DNA of 64,000 nt, taken from positions 568,327-632,326 of the forward strand of contig SCFE01000096.1 in assembly GCA_004352715.1 (NCBI GenBank), written 5' to 3'. Under the pieces are notes generated by a model. The model did no database searches. It saw only the letters and a program-made list of their open reading frames with translations, and was not told the origin of the DNA. The translations under genes were made by a program, and so were the position numbers. This document shows positions 53,087-64,000 of the stretch, in pieces; within the stretch, counting starts at the first letter, position 1, and every line of letters starts with the position of its first letter. The stretch comes from Hofstenia miamia. Taxonomy: Eukaryota; Xenacoelomorpha; Acoela.

Positions 53087-55083
53087 TAGTTTATAAATAA
53101 ACCAATTTGATAAGTCAAATTCAATTAACACAAGAGTTATATTGGAAATATTTTGTCAATTTTTTCAAACTTGAAAAAAGTTGCACACAACGTTTGATAT
53201 GTTGTTGCCCCTTATGCAAGACATTTACTTCCTATAATAGTTTCCATAACTTCATATTTTTATATTATTTGTACATTCAGTGTTTGTTTCCTTGCCTGTA
53301 TTTTACAAGAATAAGTCAGTAAATAAATAAATAAAATTAATAATTTAAATCAACTGTCTCAAGCCATATGATTTAAGATTTATTGGCACATTGAACTTAT
53401 AAAAGTTTCCAAATCTTGTAATACGATTACAAAACCATATTTTTCAAATAATCAGAGTTTAAAAACAGTAAAAAACTTATAGGGAAGACTAAGGCATAAA
53501 GGGATATAGGGATACATGTTTTGGAAGCTCCAATCTAAACAAACTACCGTGAGCCAAATTACACATCAGTGTCTTCTATCCTGATAGTGTAGCTATTTTA
53601 GCTGCTAGATAAATCTTTATTTTTTAAATTTTGTGATTTTATGGTTGCATATCGTCAGGGATATCTGCTTTCTTCAATATCAACGCCAAGTTGGAAAACA
53701 AAATTTTTCCTTCAATAATGCATTCAATGATTAACCATAAACAGCTTGGCCAACCTATGAAAGGGAAAACCAGTTTTCCACATCTTTAACGAATGTTCTC
53801 TAAGTCTACTAGGAAATTAGGAAATCATGAATAGAAACGAGTTCACCTGCACTTCAGACCTGTACAGAACTGACCTGTATAATCCTGATGTCCATAAAAG
53901 AAGGAATGTCATAAAATGAGCATCCCTTTTCGTGACTTTCATTCCCCATTTCTTTCACACTGTACCTGAATTACAAAATTGTCGGTTTTTATTATAATTA
54001 ATATTTTTTCAAATTTAAATCGGTCCTGTAACAGTACTAACATATTGATTATATTTAAGATTGCATTGGGTAAATAAAGTTTCGAGATGCAAGAATTTAA
54101 AATTATTTTCAAGAAAAATGAAAAATTTCAAAAATTTATGAGTTGTTTAAGGTCAATAGAAAACCAACAAATCGCCATTTTACTCTATGCCATTTTGACA
54201 AATTTGCTATACTCAAGATTTCCCTCTTTGGAGTACAATTAATAATAGGATGGGACCTAATGTGATCGTGATATTTGCTACAGTATTACTTACAATTTGT
54301 GTGTCAATTTTGTGTGTTTCAAAAGTGTGTTTCAAAATATAATGCTTCATATTATGAATGTCTGTGTGTCCTACAGTAATAAGTTCATAAGTTCTACACC
54401 ATTCAAACTAGTTTCTTATGCAAAATACTTACAAGGTCACAAGAATGTATGGAAAATGTATGAGCTAATTCCTTTTAAGATCTGAAAAATTATTTTATTA
54501 ATGTTGATCTTCAAACCTGGTTTACCTAAAAATATAAAGTACATTGAAAAATTGACAACTTTAAACAGTATGTTAACATTTTCCTAAAACAAAAATATGC
54601 TTCAATCTAGTATACAAATGTTACAATAATTACTATAGTGCCACTAGATGCTAAAGTGATACTAATAATTTATTCATAGTTCGGAAAATAATTATGTGTA
54701 CGTATTTTATATAAATATATTGTCGCTATTTAGATGAATAATTAGTTTCAACTGTGAACTTTTCTTTTGAATAAGTATCTTATCTAATTTTGTAATAAAT
54801 TTGCTGCTTTATGCATTACGAAAGTTTCAACATTTGAATATTGCAATCTAGATATTCACTAACAACCCCAATACAATTATATCATTTATTAAAACTGATC
54901 ATTGTATTATATCGTTTGTAGACGGCTGTAGCTTAAAAGCAAGCTGCTAAATAGCACTAGTCTGATTCCAAACACTCAAGTAGCACTTTATTGCTCACTA
55001 TAAACGAACATTGCCATTTGAATACGAATATAGACGTCGAAGTTGCAGGAAACAATATTTACACAGTATTTATGATATATGTG

Positions 55084-55086
<3 letters not shown>
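53087..55086. other. Gene-free stretch
   Basis: Two kilobases of AT-rich DNA without a recognised gene or repeat. Part of 53850-53400 on minus looks mildly coding (VDIEESRY, IRIEDTDV and IGASKTCIPISLYAL) but has frequent stops and matches nothing I know. Confidence 0.4.

Positions 55087-55128
<42 letters not shown>
55087..55128. repeat. (TA)n microsatellite at gap edge
   Basis: About 40 bases of TA repeat running straight into a 1000-N gap, a common cause of assembly breaks. Confidence 0.95.
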
Positions 55129-56128
55129 NNNNNNNNNNNNNNNNNNNNNNNNNNNNNNNNNNNNNNNNNNNNNNNNNNNNNNNNNNNNNNNNNNNNNNNN
55201 NNNNNNNNNNNNNNNNNNNNNNNNNNNNNNNNNNNNNNNNNNNNNNNNNNNNNNNNNNNNNNNNNNNNNNNNNNNNNNNNNNNNNNNNNNNNNNNNNNNN
55301 NNNNNNNNNNNNNNNNNNNNNNNNNNNNNNNNNNNNNNNNNNNNNNNNNNNNNNNNNNNNNNNNNNNNNNNNNNNNNNNNNNNNNNNNNNNNNNNNNNNN
55401 NNNNNNNNNNNNNNNNNNNNNNNNNNNNNNNNNNNNNNNNNNNNNNNNNNNNNNNNNNNNNNNNNNNNNNNNNNNNNNNNNNNNNNNNNNNNNNNNNNNN
55501 NNNNNNNNNNNNNNNNNNNNNNNNNNNNNNNNNNNNNNNNNNNNNNNNNNNNNNNNNNNNNNNNNNNNNNNNNNNNNNNNNNNNNNNNNNNNNNNNNNNN
55601 NNNNNNNNNNNNNNNNNNNNNNNNNNNNNNNNNNNNNNNNNNNNNNNNNNNNNNNNNNNNNNNNNNNNNNNNNNNNNNNNNNNNNNNNNNNNNNNNNNNN
55701 NNNNNNNNNNNNNNNNNNNNNNNNNNNNNNNNNNNNNNNNNNNNNNNNNNNNNNNNNNNNNNNNNNNNNNNNNNNNNNNNNNNNNNNNNNNNNNNNNNNN
55801 NNNNNNNNNNNNNNNNNNNNNNNNNNNNNNNNNNNNNNNNNNNNNNNNNNNNNNNNNNNNNNNNNNNNNNNNNNNNNNNNNNNNNNNNNNNNNNNNNNNN
55901 NNNNNNNNNNNNNNNNNNNNNNNNNNNNNNNNNNNNNNNNNNNNNNNNNNNNNNNNNNNNNNNNNNNNNNNNNNNNNNNNNNNNNNNNNNNNNNNNNNNN
56001 NNNNNNNNNNNNNNNNNNNNNNNNNNNNNNNNNNNNNNNNNNNNNNNNNNNNNNNNNNNNNNNNNNNNNNNNNNNNNNNNNNNNNNNNNNNNNNNNNNNN
56101 NNNNNNNNNNNNNNNNNNNNNNNNNNNN
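55129..56128. other. Assembly gap (1000 N)
   Basis: Default scaffold gap between a (TA)n array and repeat copy 2. Confidence 0.99.
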
Positions 56129-57075
56129 TGTAGCATCATCACCCAGGCCAAGATGTGCATTAATTCAGAACTATTTATAGATATTGAACTACAGTTTCTT
56201 TCAAGCGGGGTAATGTCTAACTAAAAACTAATTACTAAATAACGCAGCAGCTCCCTCCCTACCTTACATATAAGATATAAATAAAATCACTTAGTACTGA
56301 TACTAGCTGCAACGAAATAAAAAAGAGTTAAAACTATCTACAAGTAAGAGCACCTTCCTAACCTACGGTAAAAACTAGATATAAAATAACATTAATATAT
56401 ATAAGGTCATTTTCGTTCTCGTTATGGGTCTACTACCATTAGTAATTAGGATCTAAAATAAGATAGTTAATCACTAACACTCCTAAAGTTGGCGATCTCC
56501 CCTTATTGCGAATTTGTTACTACATGTAGTTCCGCAAGCAATCGATGGCCAGCTAGGCAATAAGTAAAAACCCTTATACCTATATACATAACTTATATGT
56601 ATTGCTTCGATCAAGGCAACAACTATTCTAACCCCTCGCAACAGCCTGTTGATCGTTACAAACATGAAATGCCTAGCTGCGCATTTTAATAAATAATCAA
56701 ACCGATAACAAAAGATAAGTGAGTAATAAGGAGTTTATTCTCCATCAACATTTCTTTTTGCATTTTGCATATTTATATGAAAGTTTTATAAACATATTTA
56801 TCATTAAACAAATACCTGTCACCGTTTTGTGTTGCCAACGTAGAAAAAGTTCTGCGTTAATATGGCGGTATCAAAATCGACGTGGAGCTTTATTGTCCAC
56901 ATGTGATTTGTCAAAAATTTAAGGTGGCAAATAATTGTTTTACAAAATTGATTACAAATTCAAATCACATGACTTGGTTTTGTGTAATTTCAACAAAATT
57001 ACTGAAATCAATGAATATGTAATTCGATCTTAGTTTCTTTTCTGTAGTTTTGTTCTTTGTTGGATTATGCTACAA
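56129..57075. repeat. Dispersed repeat, copy 2, with an identical core
   Basis: See copy 1 at 48849. This copy starts at the gap edge, lacks the ~360-base segment present in copy 1 (junction at 56221/56222) and shares the identical 544-base core at 56222-56765. After the core the two copies diverge again (about one difference per 12-15 bases) until about 57075, where similarity ends. Confidence 0.75.
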
Positions 57076-57099
57076 TAAACCTGTCATTGAAAAAATGAA

Positions 57100-57354
57100 A
57101 TGTATGCAGCAGAGTTTACAAAAGAAGAAAACATTGAATTTCAATTGCTTGAAGAAAATTGTGAATCTGAAAGTTGTGATTCTCTTTCTGAAATGCATGT
57201 AGGTATTATAGAGAAGAAACTAATTTCCACCACGAAGAAGGCGAAATCTTTTGATTCTGCAACGCAGATGACTTTTTCCGCACGACTTTTTTATTGTAAT
57301 GAAATAGTCCTAGCTGTGGTAAGGGAAACCCGAAAAGAAGAGCAAGAAATGTGA
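57100..57354 (+). CDS. Unrecognised open frame upstream of gag
   Basis: An 84-codon frame from an ATG at 57100, Glu/Lys/Ser-rich (FTKEENIEFQLLEENCES). It starts directly after the dispersed repeat and ends about 130 bases before the TATA-like sequence of the gag element. No domain, no signal peptide. The acidic make-up is coding-like but could be chance; it may belong to another transposon. Confidence 0.25.
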   Translation: MYAAEFTKEENIEFQLLEENCESESCDSLSEMHVGIIEKKLISTTKKAKSFDSATQMTFSARLFYCNEIVLAVVRETRKEEQEM

Positions 57355-57488
57355 GATATCAATGTAAATTTCCTTTAACACATTGATGTAGTAAATTAAA
57401 ATGGTACACCAGCAAACAACCTTCCCTATTATCTTCTCTTAGTGCGTCCGCACAGTCATTGTACTGCTCGGTCAACATCTTTTATTTG

Positions 57489-57515
57489 TATATATAAGTG
57501 ACCCATTTTAATAAA
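57489..57515 (+). promoter_or_regulatory. LTR-like TATA and poly(A) signals before gag
   Basis: TATATATAAG at 57489-57498 is followed by AATAAA at 57510-57515 and then the gag start at 57566. This is the compact arrangement of U3/R in a retrotransposon LTR. The LTR borders (TG...CA) and primer-binding site are not clearly visible, so this is an inference from position. Confidence 0.35.
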
Positions 57516-57565
57516 TTTTACAACACTCTTTAACCCCACTAACTTTACATGATGACAGACTTGAC

Positions 57566-58462
57566 ATGGCCCTTGAAACATTAAAACCCAATTATCTTAA
57601 CGTGGACAGTCCCAAAATTACCGCCGAATGGCAAAAATGGGAACGCGATTTTAAGCTATTTATGGAAGCAACCAAAGTATATGAAAAATCCTGCAATGTC
57701 AAGATTGGTGTCCTTCTTAGATGCATCAGCGATCAAACAAATGAGATCTTTGACAACTTTACGTGGCCCAGAAATGAAGATAAGAACAAATTTGCTGATG
57801 TTATCAAAAAGTTCGACATTTATTTTTCTTGACGAATCAACGAAGGCTTCCAACGTCATCAGTTTTTTAAGTATAAAAATTGATCAGTATGTCAACACCC
57901 CTAGAACACAAGCTAAGAACTGTAACTTCGGAATGCTCCACGGCAGCATGTTCTGGGAGAGAATCATCCTTACTATTGAAGACAGGCGGCTCCAGAAACG
58001 ACTCCTAGGGGAATTTAACATTGATCTACCGAAAGCCATTCAATTCTGTAGAGTTGCCGAGGAAGCTGATGAACAATCCAAATTATTGAATAATTCAGAA
58101 GATGTATCTTAAAGAACTTGGCACTGTTCGGAATGATCTAAGAAGTTGGAAAGCAAAAAATGATCAAGACTTTTGAATGCAGGGAATATGGCAAGCAACA
58201 CAAACCGAGATTATGTAATGCTTTTTGTAAAATATGCAGAAAATGCGGAAAACCCAAACACTTTGCAGAAAAGTGTCATGCTCATTCACAAAGATCAAGA
58301 GGTAATTTCTACATTGCTCGAGAAACTCACGATTTCGCGGACTCTGAAAGTGATTCTGAGTATGAGTGTGCCGCAATTAACAAGAAGAAAGCACCCCAAC
58401 AAAAAACAATTAATATTGCTACGCCATCGAAAAAATTGTTGAAAAATGTGGAAATGTTGTAG
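57566..58462 (+). pseudogene. Ty3/gypsy-type gag, broken, without pol
   Basis: Gag forms the particle that packages element RNA. The capsid-like part starts at 57566 (MALETLKPNYLNVDSPKITA) with AEWQKWERDFKLFMEATKVY and IGVLLRCISDQTNEIFDNF, the usual gypsy gag pattern of Trp/Phe residues. A TGA at 57830-57832 interrupts it; a frameshift near 57880 leads to DQYVNTPRTQAKNCNFGML, WERIILTIEDRRLQKRLLGE and AIQFCRVAEEAD, the conserved end of the capsid domain. From 58160 a third frame encodes the zinc-knuckle region: CREYGKQHKPRLCNAFC then CRKCGKPKHFAEKC, the second a proper C-x2-C-x4-H-x4-C knuckle. No protease, RT or integrase follows before 58840, so only gag remains of the element. Confidence 0.75.
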
Positions 58463-58839
58463 CTGAGAAAGTTTAAGAAATTTCATTTGGTCAGCTTTAC
58501 AATCTCTATATTGCTTGCTGCTCTAGGTCACAGGAATCTATTGAATAGTAATTCACAAAATATTTAAAACCTTATCATAATTTTTCAGAACAAAAAACTG
58601 ATTCAGTTTTAACTCAAGTTCGTACTTTGACAAAATTCATGTTGGATTTGAGGAAACTTAGTAAATAAATTGATTTCCTTTATTGCAAAGTTTTCAACGC
58701 ACTGGTGAAGTCAGAAAGTTGATGAAAGTTGTGTAATAGGATCGGTTCATTTGGGACCTGCCTCATTGCGCTAATTTATATTCAGTTTTCGTATTTATTG
58801 TGTATATTCTTTGAGAATTAATGGAATTTTGGCTGAAAA
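58463..58839. other. Gene-free stretch after gag
   Basis: No pol sequence and no other gene. The element is truncated here or was deleted. Confidence 0.5.
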
Positions 58840-59960
58840 TGTGTCGAACGAAATCAAAAAGAATACTAATTTTTTTCTAAATTAGAGAAATGACTGACAA
58901 ATTGTCTATGTAATTTTTGATCATATTTTACAAAACGAATAGAATCTTAAAATGCATATCAAACATTCCTTTTTTCATGCAAAAATGTATAATGAAAATA
59001 TTTATCTTAATCTAATCCTTCCTTCCATATTAGGGAAACAGCATATTCGTCTACATTACTCTTATTCGACTTAAAATTACTTTAAGAATTAATTTATAAA
59101 CTAAACCCAATCTCTCACAATATTTGAATTTAAGGAAGTGTTCCATTTAAGACTTCTTACTTCTAACAGAACCGAACATTTTGAAATTCCTATACAAGAA
59201 AAATGAATTTCAATTCAGAAAATTTTAATTGAAGAAAATTGTTGCACGTACATTAATTTCTATATTTAAACGGCATGTAAATTTTTTAATTAGTTTTTAA
59301 TGCCAATAAATTTCGTAAATCCATATTAAATATTTCATTGCTCATGCAAAGTTAATTATGAAAACATAAAGGACTTCCTGCTGCTAACCTAACCGAAGGC
59401 TTTAAAATTCCTATAGAACAAAAATGAAGTTCAATTCAGGATATATGACAAAAAATCATTGCATCTACATTATTTTATATATTAATGGATAAATAAATTT
59501 TTCTTAATTAGTAATGCAACTAAAATTTTATAAATCCATGTGAAATATTTCATTGCTCATTGAAAATTTATTATTAAACATTTTAGTTAATCTAATTGAC
59601 TTTAAGAAATTTGTCCATAGTGAACCCTTTTTTAATTGTGTAAAATTCAATTTCTTTCTTAGAAAAATACTGAAAAATCATCTATGCAAATATAATATTT
59701 TCTTAATTTTGATCATATTTTATGAGGCCAATAGAATCTTTAAAAATACATATCAAGTATTCCTTTTTTAATGCAAATACATATAATGAAAATATTTATA
59801 TTAATCTAATTCCTTTCTTCCACACCACTAAAACAGTGCACATTGGTCTAAATGGCTAATTATGATACTTAGAATTCTTTTAACAATTAATTTACAAACT
59901 AACAAAATTTCTCAAAATATTTGCATAATTTGAAATGGATGTACAAAATTTTAATGGCAT
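58840..59960. repeat. Diverged tandem repeat, unit about 212 bases
   Basis: The word group (C/A)ATGCAAA...TATAATGAAAA recurs at about 58976, 59344, 59557 and 59769; the last two spacings are 213 and 212 bases, and the first (368) suggests one shortened unit. Other shared words recur in the same order, such as GATCATATTTTA with AATAGAATCTT (58919 and 59710) and TTCCTATA with AAAAATGAA and TTCAATTCAG (59185 and 59410). Units are diverged by roughly a third, so this is an old satellite-like array with no coding content. Confidence 0.6.
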
Positions 59961-61818
59961 TAAAAAGTAAGTAAAAATTTACATCCATTACATATTGAAA
60001 TTAAGAAATATGCAAAGATATTTTTTGATTGAGATAGATGTTTCCCTTTCATGTAATCTTTTTCATGGTCATGGGGGTATGATCAGCATTTTCACTGAAT
60101 CTTTCCCCTCATATTATTTTCTCCGGGGATATATCAAGGGAGACGCCTTCAAAACTTGGCCAACAACTATTGAAGCACTGCTTGTTACACAGGGGAAGAA
60201 ATACAACAAGAAATGACTTACTGAGTAATGGACAACCTCAACAATTGCAACAATGTATTACATTTCAATGCCGCATACTAGACTATTTAATCTTTACAAC
60301 AAATACATCGAATGGCAATATTTTGATGTGAGATAAATGTTTTGTCATTGCATTTGTTCTCTTTTTCATATTTCTATAGTTTTGTAACATTTGGTAAGAA
60401 TGGAACATTCGATTTTGTGATATTGTAATTAGTGTCTCTGCCAATAGCCGCAGGAGACCCTATGTTCTGTGGTTTCATGCTAACTTGGTTGACCTGATAA
60501 TAAATGGACGGGTGCATGAATTAATCATAATTAAATTAGATTTTTTCTTGACTTTGTTTAAAGTCCCATGCAAACGATACAACTCTTGTTGCAGAAACCA
60601 TTGTTTTTTCATATTACTGCTAAACTGAATGATTATGCAAGGTGGACAATTTCTGTTTCACAATTGTTTGCATATTTCTTAATGTAAATAAGTTTTAAAT
60701 TATTAATGATAAATCTCAAACACTGCATAGTAACAGTTTTGTGGAAATATTATAGTCCATTGTGGAGCCTGCAAAGTCCCATAAGGACAATTCTTTGCAA
60801 TGTTCAAAGTAGGACTGAATTGGTTCAAAAACAATTTAAAATTTTCATTCGGAAAAACTTGCCCTGTAGTATTTGCCTTCCCCAAAGCAAACTGGTCCCG
60901 CAATTTTTAGCTACAAAGTTTAAATGTTAATTCTTGCTTAGAGGCAAAGCTGAATTTTACAAACCATTCAAAATTTAACGATAGCATGGCAGACACAATG
61001 TTAAAATTTGCGGCGTTAATTAATCGCAAAGATCGAATTACAAAGTGATGATATTTACACAATGTCATTGACATCACACTAAACGCAAGGAAAACAACGT
61101 TGCTTTGACAAAATCAATGATCCAGAAGAAATGCGTTATTAAATAGCCGCGCTTTAAATTGAAGCGATATTATATTAGTCTATGTTAGGTGAAGAGTGGA
61201 GTAACATAAGACAATTACAAGGAGTGGATTAAAATTTGTGAGATATAATTTTAAAAAGTCTCAGAAAAAAACAGTAATTCCAATCTAGACATTTGATTTC
61301 GAGGGAACTAACCCAAACCCCAATAAGATGTATAATTGTTATTGCACGGATTGCAAAGGCAGGTAAAAATAAGTTTTAGCAAATTAGGAACTCGCCAATT
61401 TAAAGGATTTGTCACGCAATAATAATTGGCATTAAATTTTATACTTTTATAAAAGTTTTAAGTTTGGCGACCATAATTCTGTGTTCACAAATCTTTTCTA
61501 CAAGATGTAATTATATTAGACTATGTGGTATTCTGAAATCCGTGGTGCCACTTTCTTCATCAATGTTCAGGGTCCCATTCAAATCTCATAGGAGTGAAGA
61601 GCACCGCACCGCAGTATGCAAATTTTAACAACAACTACTTGTCGTTCCGGCTAACAAACTAGCCTTAGCGGGCGCCTTCTGGTGAAAAATAGCCCAGTGT
61701 GCAACTCCGTGGCTAACCACTATCAGTACGTCTGAAACTAGATAAGTTATTGGACTCTTCTCAAAAAATATTCACTTATAAATGGGGAACATAGTTAGAG
61801 TTAATGATTCATGAATAA
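59961..61818. other. Gene-free stretch
   Basis: No supported gene. A 73-codon plus frame at 59995-60216 and a 66-codon minus frame at 60903-60703 have no recognisable content. A slightly GC-richer patch near 61560-61730 has no open frame. Confidence 0.4.
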
Positions 61819-62011
61819 CACGTTGACTGCCACGGTAAAATTGCATTTTCGTTCTGCACAAAAAACAGACCTCACTACAGGATGCCAAAGCCAAGCAAAT
61901 AAATAAACTAGGACAAATATTTGTGACGGTTACTTAAATGAAAATCATGTGTTGATGCAGCGTAGTAAAAAATATGTATCAACATATATTGTTGACATTG
62001 CAGTCAACGTG
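61819..62011. mobile_element. piggyBac-like MITE
   Basis: A 193-base element with inverted ends CACGTTGACTGC and GCAGTCAACGTG. The right end is followed by TTAA (62012-62015); the left is preceded by ATAA (61815-61818), one change from TTAA. TTAA duplication and a CACGTTGACTGCC-type end fit non-autonomous piggyBac-like elements. No coding content. Confidence 0.5.
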
Positions 62012-62015
62012 TTAA

Positions 62016-62979
62016 TAAATGTTTGAAATATTCATTACACTCGCACATTACCTGAACATGCAAACTTTGCTGCTACTATGAATAATTAATCTTTGAAATT
62101 TAAATTTATTCGTCCGCTAAATACGTAGCAAATTATTTTTGTTAATTAAAGTTATAAATTCGCATTTTAGCACTGTAATATATTTCTTTATTGTTAATTC
62201 AATTCTTAAGCTGACATTTAGTTTCAATACTATACCGCTGTTTAGAACCATATTAAAAATACTTTTATTAAAATTCACTCATGCAAAATGCGCCAAAAAC
62301 ATCAAATTGGCATGAAAATTTTTTATAAAAATTTCTGGACGTTTAATTTTAAAGTAATTAGTGAATTAATCTCATCTAGAAAAAGTCATACATAAATATT
62401 CTCTTCAAATATCAAACTTTGCACGCTACATATATTTTGTGAATTTTACACGGAGTTGATATTAACAAAATTTCTTCAATTAGCCCGTAAACAAGGCATC
62501 ACAATGAAATCTAGATGCTGAACAAAAATTTTTATATTCGAATTTACAATCAAAATAAACCTTAATATTAGAAAACGAAAATATAACTTCAATTCTAGCA
62601 AAATTGAGTGGCAACAGGCTTGTCAACGAGCATTGGATATACAACGAGCTCAAAGCGAGCATTTATTAACCCATATCAGCTCAGTGGTACATATATGGCA
62701 CATTAACAGTATGATGCAATATTGCATCATACATCTCTCTGGGTTAAGACAAACTTGAACAAATGTATTGGAAATACGCAACAAGCCTGCTACAGCATGT
62801 TCATATGAGTACAGTGCTTCAAACCTTCCAGTCTTTGCTCTGCTGCCACCTTGAAAAGAAGTGTTGTTCTTCGGTGCCAAGAACAATGGCTTCCAGTAGA
62901 AAGTAAGTATATTTTGCACATTTATTTGATGAATATGTTCTTTTGGTAACTGCATTATGTTGAACAAGTTATAAACTGA
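62016..62979. other. Gene-free stretch before terminal gap
   Basis: A 105-codon minus frame (62967-62650) is open but shows no domain. A perfect 24-base palindrome is at 62709-62732. Confidence 0.4.
62709..62732. repeat. Perfect 24-base palindrome
   Basis: GTATGATGCAAT followed immediately by its reverse complement. It could form a cruciform or be a dimeric protein site; nothing nearby explains it. Confidence 0.8.
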
Positions 62980-63979
62980 NNNNNNNNNNNNNNNNNNNNN
63001 NNNNNNNNNNNNNNNNNNNNNNNNNNNNNNNNNNNNNNNNNNNNNNNNNNNNNNNNNNNNNNNNNNNNNNNNNNNNNNNNNNNNNNNNNNNNNNNNNNNN
63101 NNNNNNNNNNNNNNNNNNNNNNNNNNNNNNNNNNNNNNNNNNNNNNNNNNNNNNNNNNNNNNNNNNNNNNNNNNNNNNNNNNNNNNNNNNNNNNNNNNNN
63201 NNNNNNNNNNNNNNNNNNNNNNNNNNNNNNNNNNNNNNNNNNNNNNNNNNNNNNNNNNNNNNNNNNNNNNNNNNNNNNNNNNNNNNNNNNNNNNNNNNNN
63301 NNNNNNNNNNNNNNNNNNNNNNNNNNNNNNNNNNNNNNNNNNNNNNNNNNNNNNNNNNNNNNNNNNNNNNNNNNNNNNNNNNNNNNNNNNNNNNNNNNNN
63401 NNNNNNNNNNNNNNNNNNNNNNNNNNNNNNNNNNNNNNNNNNNNNNNNNNNNNNNNNNNNNNNNNNNNNNNNNNNNNNNNNNNNNNNNNNNNNNNNNNNN
63501 NNNNNNNNNNNNNNNNNNNNNNNNNNNNNNNNNNNNNNNNNNNNNNNNNNNNNNNNNNNNNNNNNNNNNNNNNNNNNNNNNNNNNNNNNNNNNNNNNNNN
63601 NNNNNNNNNNNNNNNNNNNNNNNNNNNNNNNNNNNNNNNNNNNNNNNNNNNNNNNNNNNNNNNNNNNNNNNNNNNNNNNNNNNNNNNNNNNNNNNNNNNN
63701 NNNNNNNNNNNNNNNNNNNNNNNNNNNNNNNNNNNNNNNNNNNNNNNNNNNNNNNNNNNNNNNNNNNNNNNNNNNNNNNNNNNNNNNNNNNNNNNNNNNN
63801 NNNNNNNNNNNNNNNNNNNNNNNNNNNNNNNNNNNNNNNNNNNNNNNNNNNNNNNNNNNNNNNNNNNNNNNNNNNNNNNNNNNNNNNNNNNNNNNNNNNN
63901 NNNNNNNNNNNNNNNNNNNNNNNNNNNNNNNNNNNNNNNNNNNNNNNNNNNNNNNNNNNNNNNNNNNNNNNNNNNNNNN
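62980..63979. other. Assembly gap (1000 N)
   Basis: Default scaffold gap. Only 21 readable bases follow it (63980-64000), with no identifiable content. Confidence 0.99.
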
Positions 63980-64000
63980 AATTACGGTGCTACAGGGACA

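Noticed and set aside
49565-56665. Identical 60-codon frames in the two repeat copies (49747-49565 and 56665-56483)
   Set aside because: They are identical only because the DNA core is identical; no domain, start context or homologue supports translation.
48849-57075. The two 1 kb repeats as LTRs of one retrotransposon
   Set aside because: The 6 kb between them has no gag or pol, the copies diverge outside the core, and the gag fragment lies outside the pair.
57100-57354. Accessory gene of the gag element
   Set aside because: It lies upstream of the probable LTR signals, so it cannot be part of the element's internal region; left as an unrecognised frame.
1-64000. CRISPR arrays, prophage or bacterial operons
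   Set aside because: No regularly spaced short repeats with unique spacers, no operon-like gene packing; the content is eukaryotic throughout.

Overview
The window is AT-rich, intron-poor-looking nuclear DNA from an animal, most likely an invertebrate. The signs are several lineages of non-LTR retrotransposon, pogo-, Harbinger-, Tc1/mariner-, hAT- and piggyBac-type DNA transposons, (TA)n microsatellites, GT-AG style splice signals, a TRIM-type RING/B-box relic and the last exon of a HIP1/Sla2-family actin-tethering gene. Nothing in the sequence lets me name the species. There are eight N-runs longer than 100 bases, five of them exactly 1000 N (arbitrary scaffold gaps), plus one single N. Several sit inside repeats, so the local order is not always trustworthy.

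Layout. 1-4200: a decayed two-ORF LINE on the minus strand. 4767-5516: one end of a pogo-like transposon cut off by a gap. 6517-8019: the right part of a Harbinger element (transposase tail on plus, MYB/SANT protein on minus, TIR at 8019). 8040-8990: a truncated CR1-like copy. 9.0-15.8 kb: microsatellites and one LINE remnant. 15956-17212: the best protein-coding host-like exon, a secreted protein that looks like a beta-helix. 19147-19674: TRIM relic. 21548-25403: CR1-like element A, with an SGNH-esterase ORF1 and an endonuclease/RT ORF2. 26248-26620: a small secreted-protein gene with a frame break. 27.2-29.6 kb: RT and hAT scraps. 30151-33486: CR1-like element C, with the same two-ORF plan. 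33720-34395: another piece of family A. 34396-34837: a coding-like relic I cannot name. 34985-38096: a complete pogo-like transposon with an intact transposase. 39455-42361: two partial copies of family A on the plus strand. 43-46.3 kb: RT, PHD-finger and RT scraps and a GC-rich island. 48199-48309: the HIP1-like terminal exon. 48849-49990 and 56129-57070: a duplicated repeat with an identical core. 50.7-53.1 kb: two internally deleted Tc1/mariner elements. 57566-58462: a broken Ty3/gypsy-type gag. 58840-59960: a diverged tandem repeat. 61819-62011: a piggyBac-like MITE. The window ends in a 1 kb gap.

As a whole this is an accessory, repeat-built region in which host coding sequence is sparse. 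The only element that looks capable of acting is the pogo-like transposon: TIRs, TA duplication, intact 529-aa transposase and eight copies of a 14-base motif near its ends. The CR1-like families A and C share a recognisable plan: SGNH ORF1, then ORF2 starting with a hydrophobic stretch and a 2A-like motif that ends NPG-Leu rather than NPG-Pro. All copies here are broken. I found no system that I can firmly call new. The best candidates for a second look are the pogo end architecture, the NPGL motif, the orphan secreted protein, the identical 544-base core, the GC-rich island and the unnamed relic at 34.4-34.8 kb.
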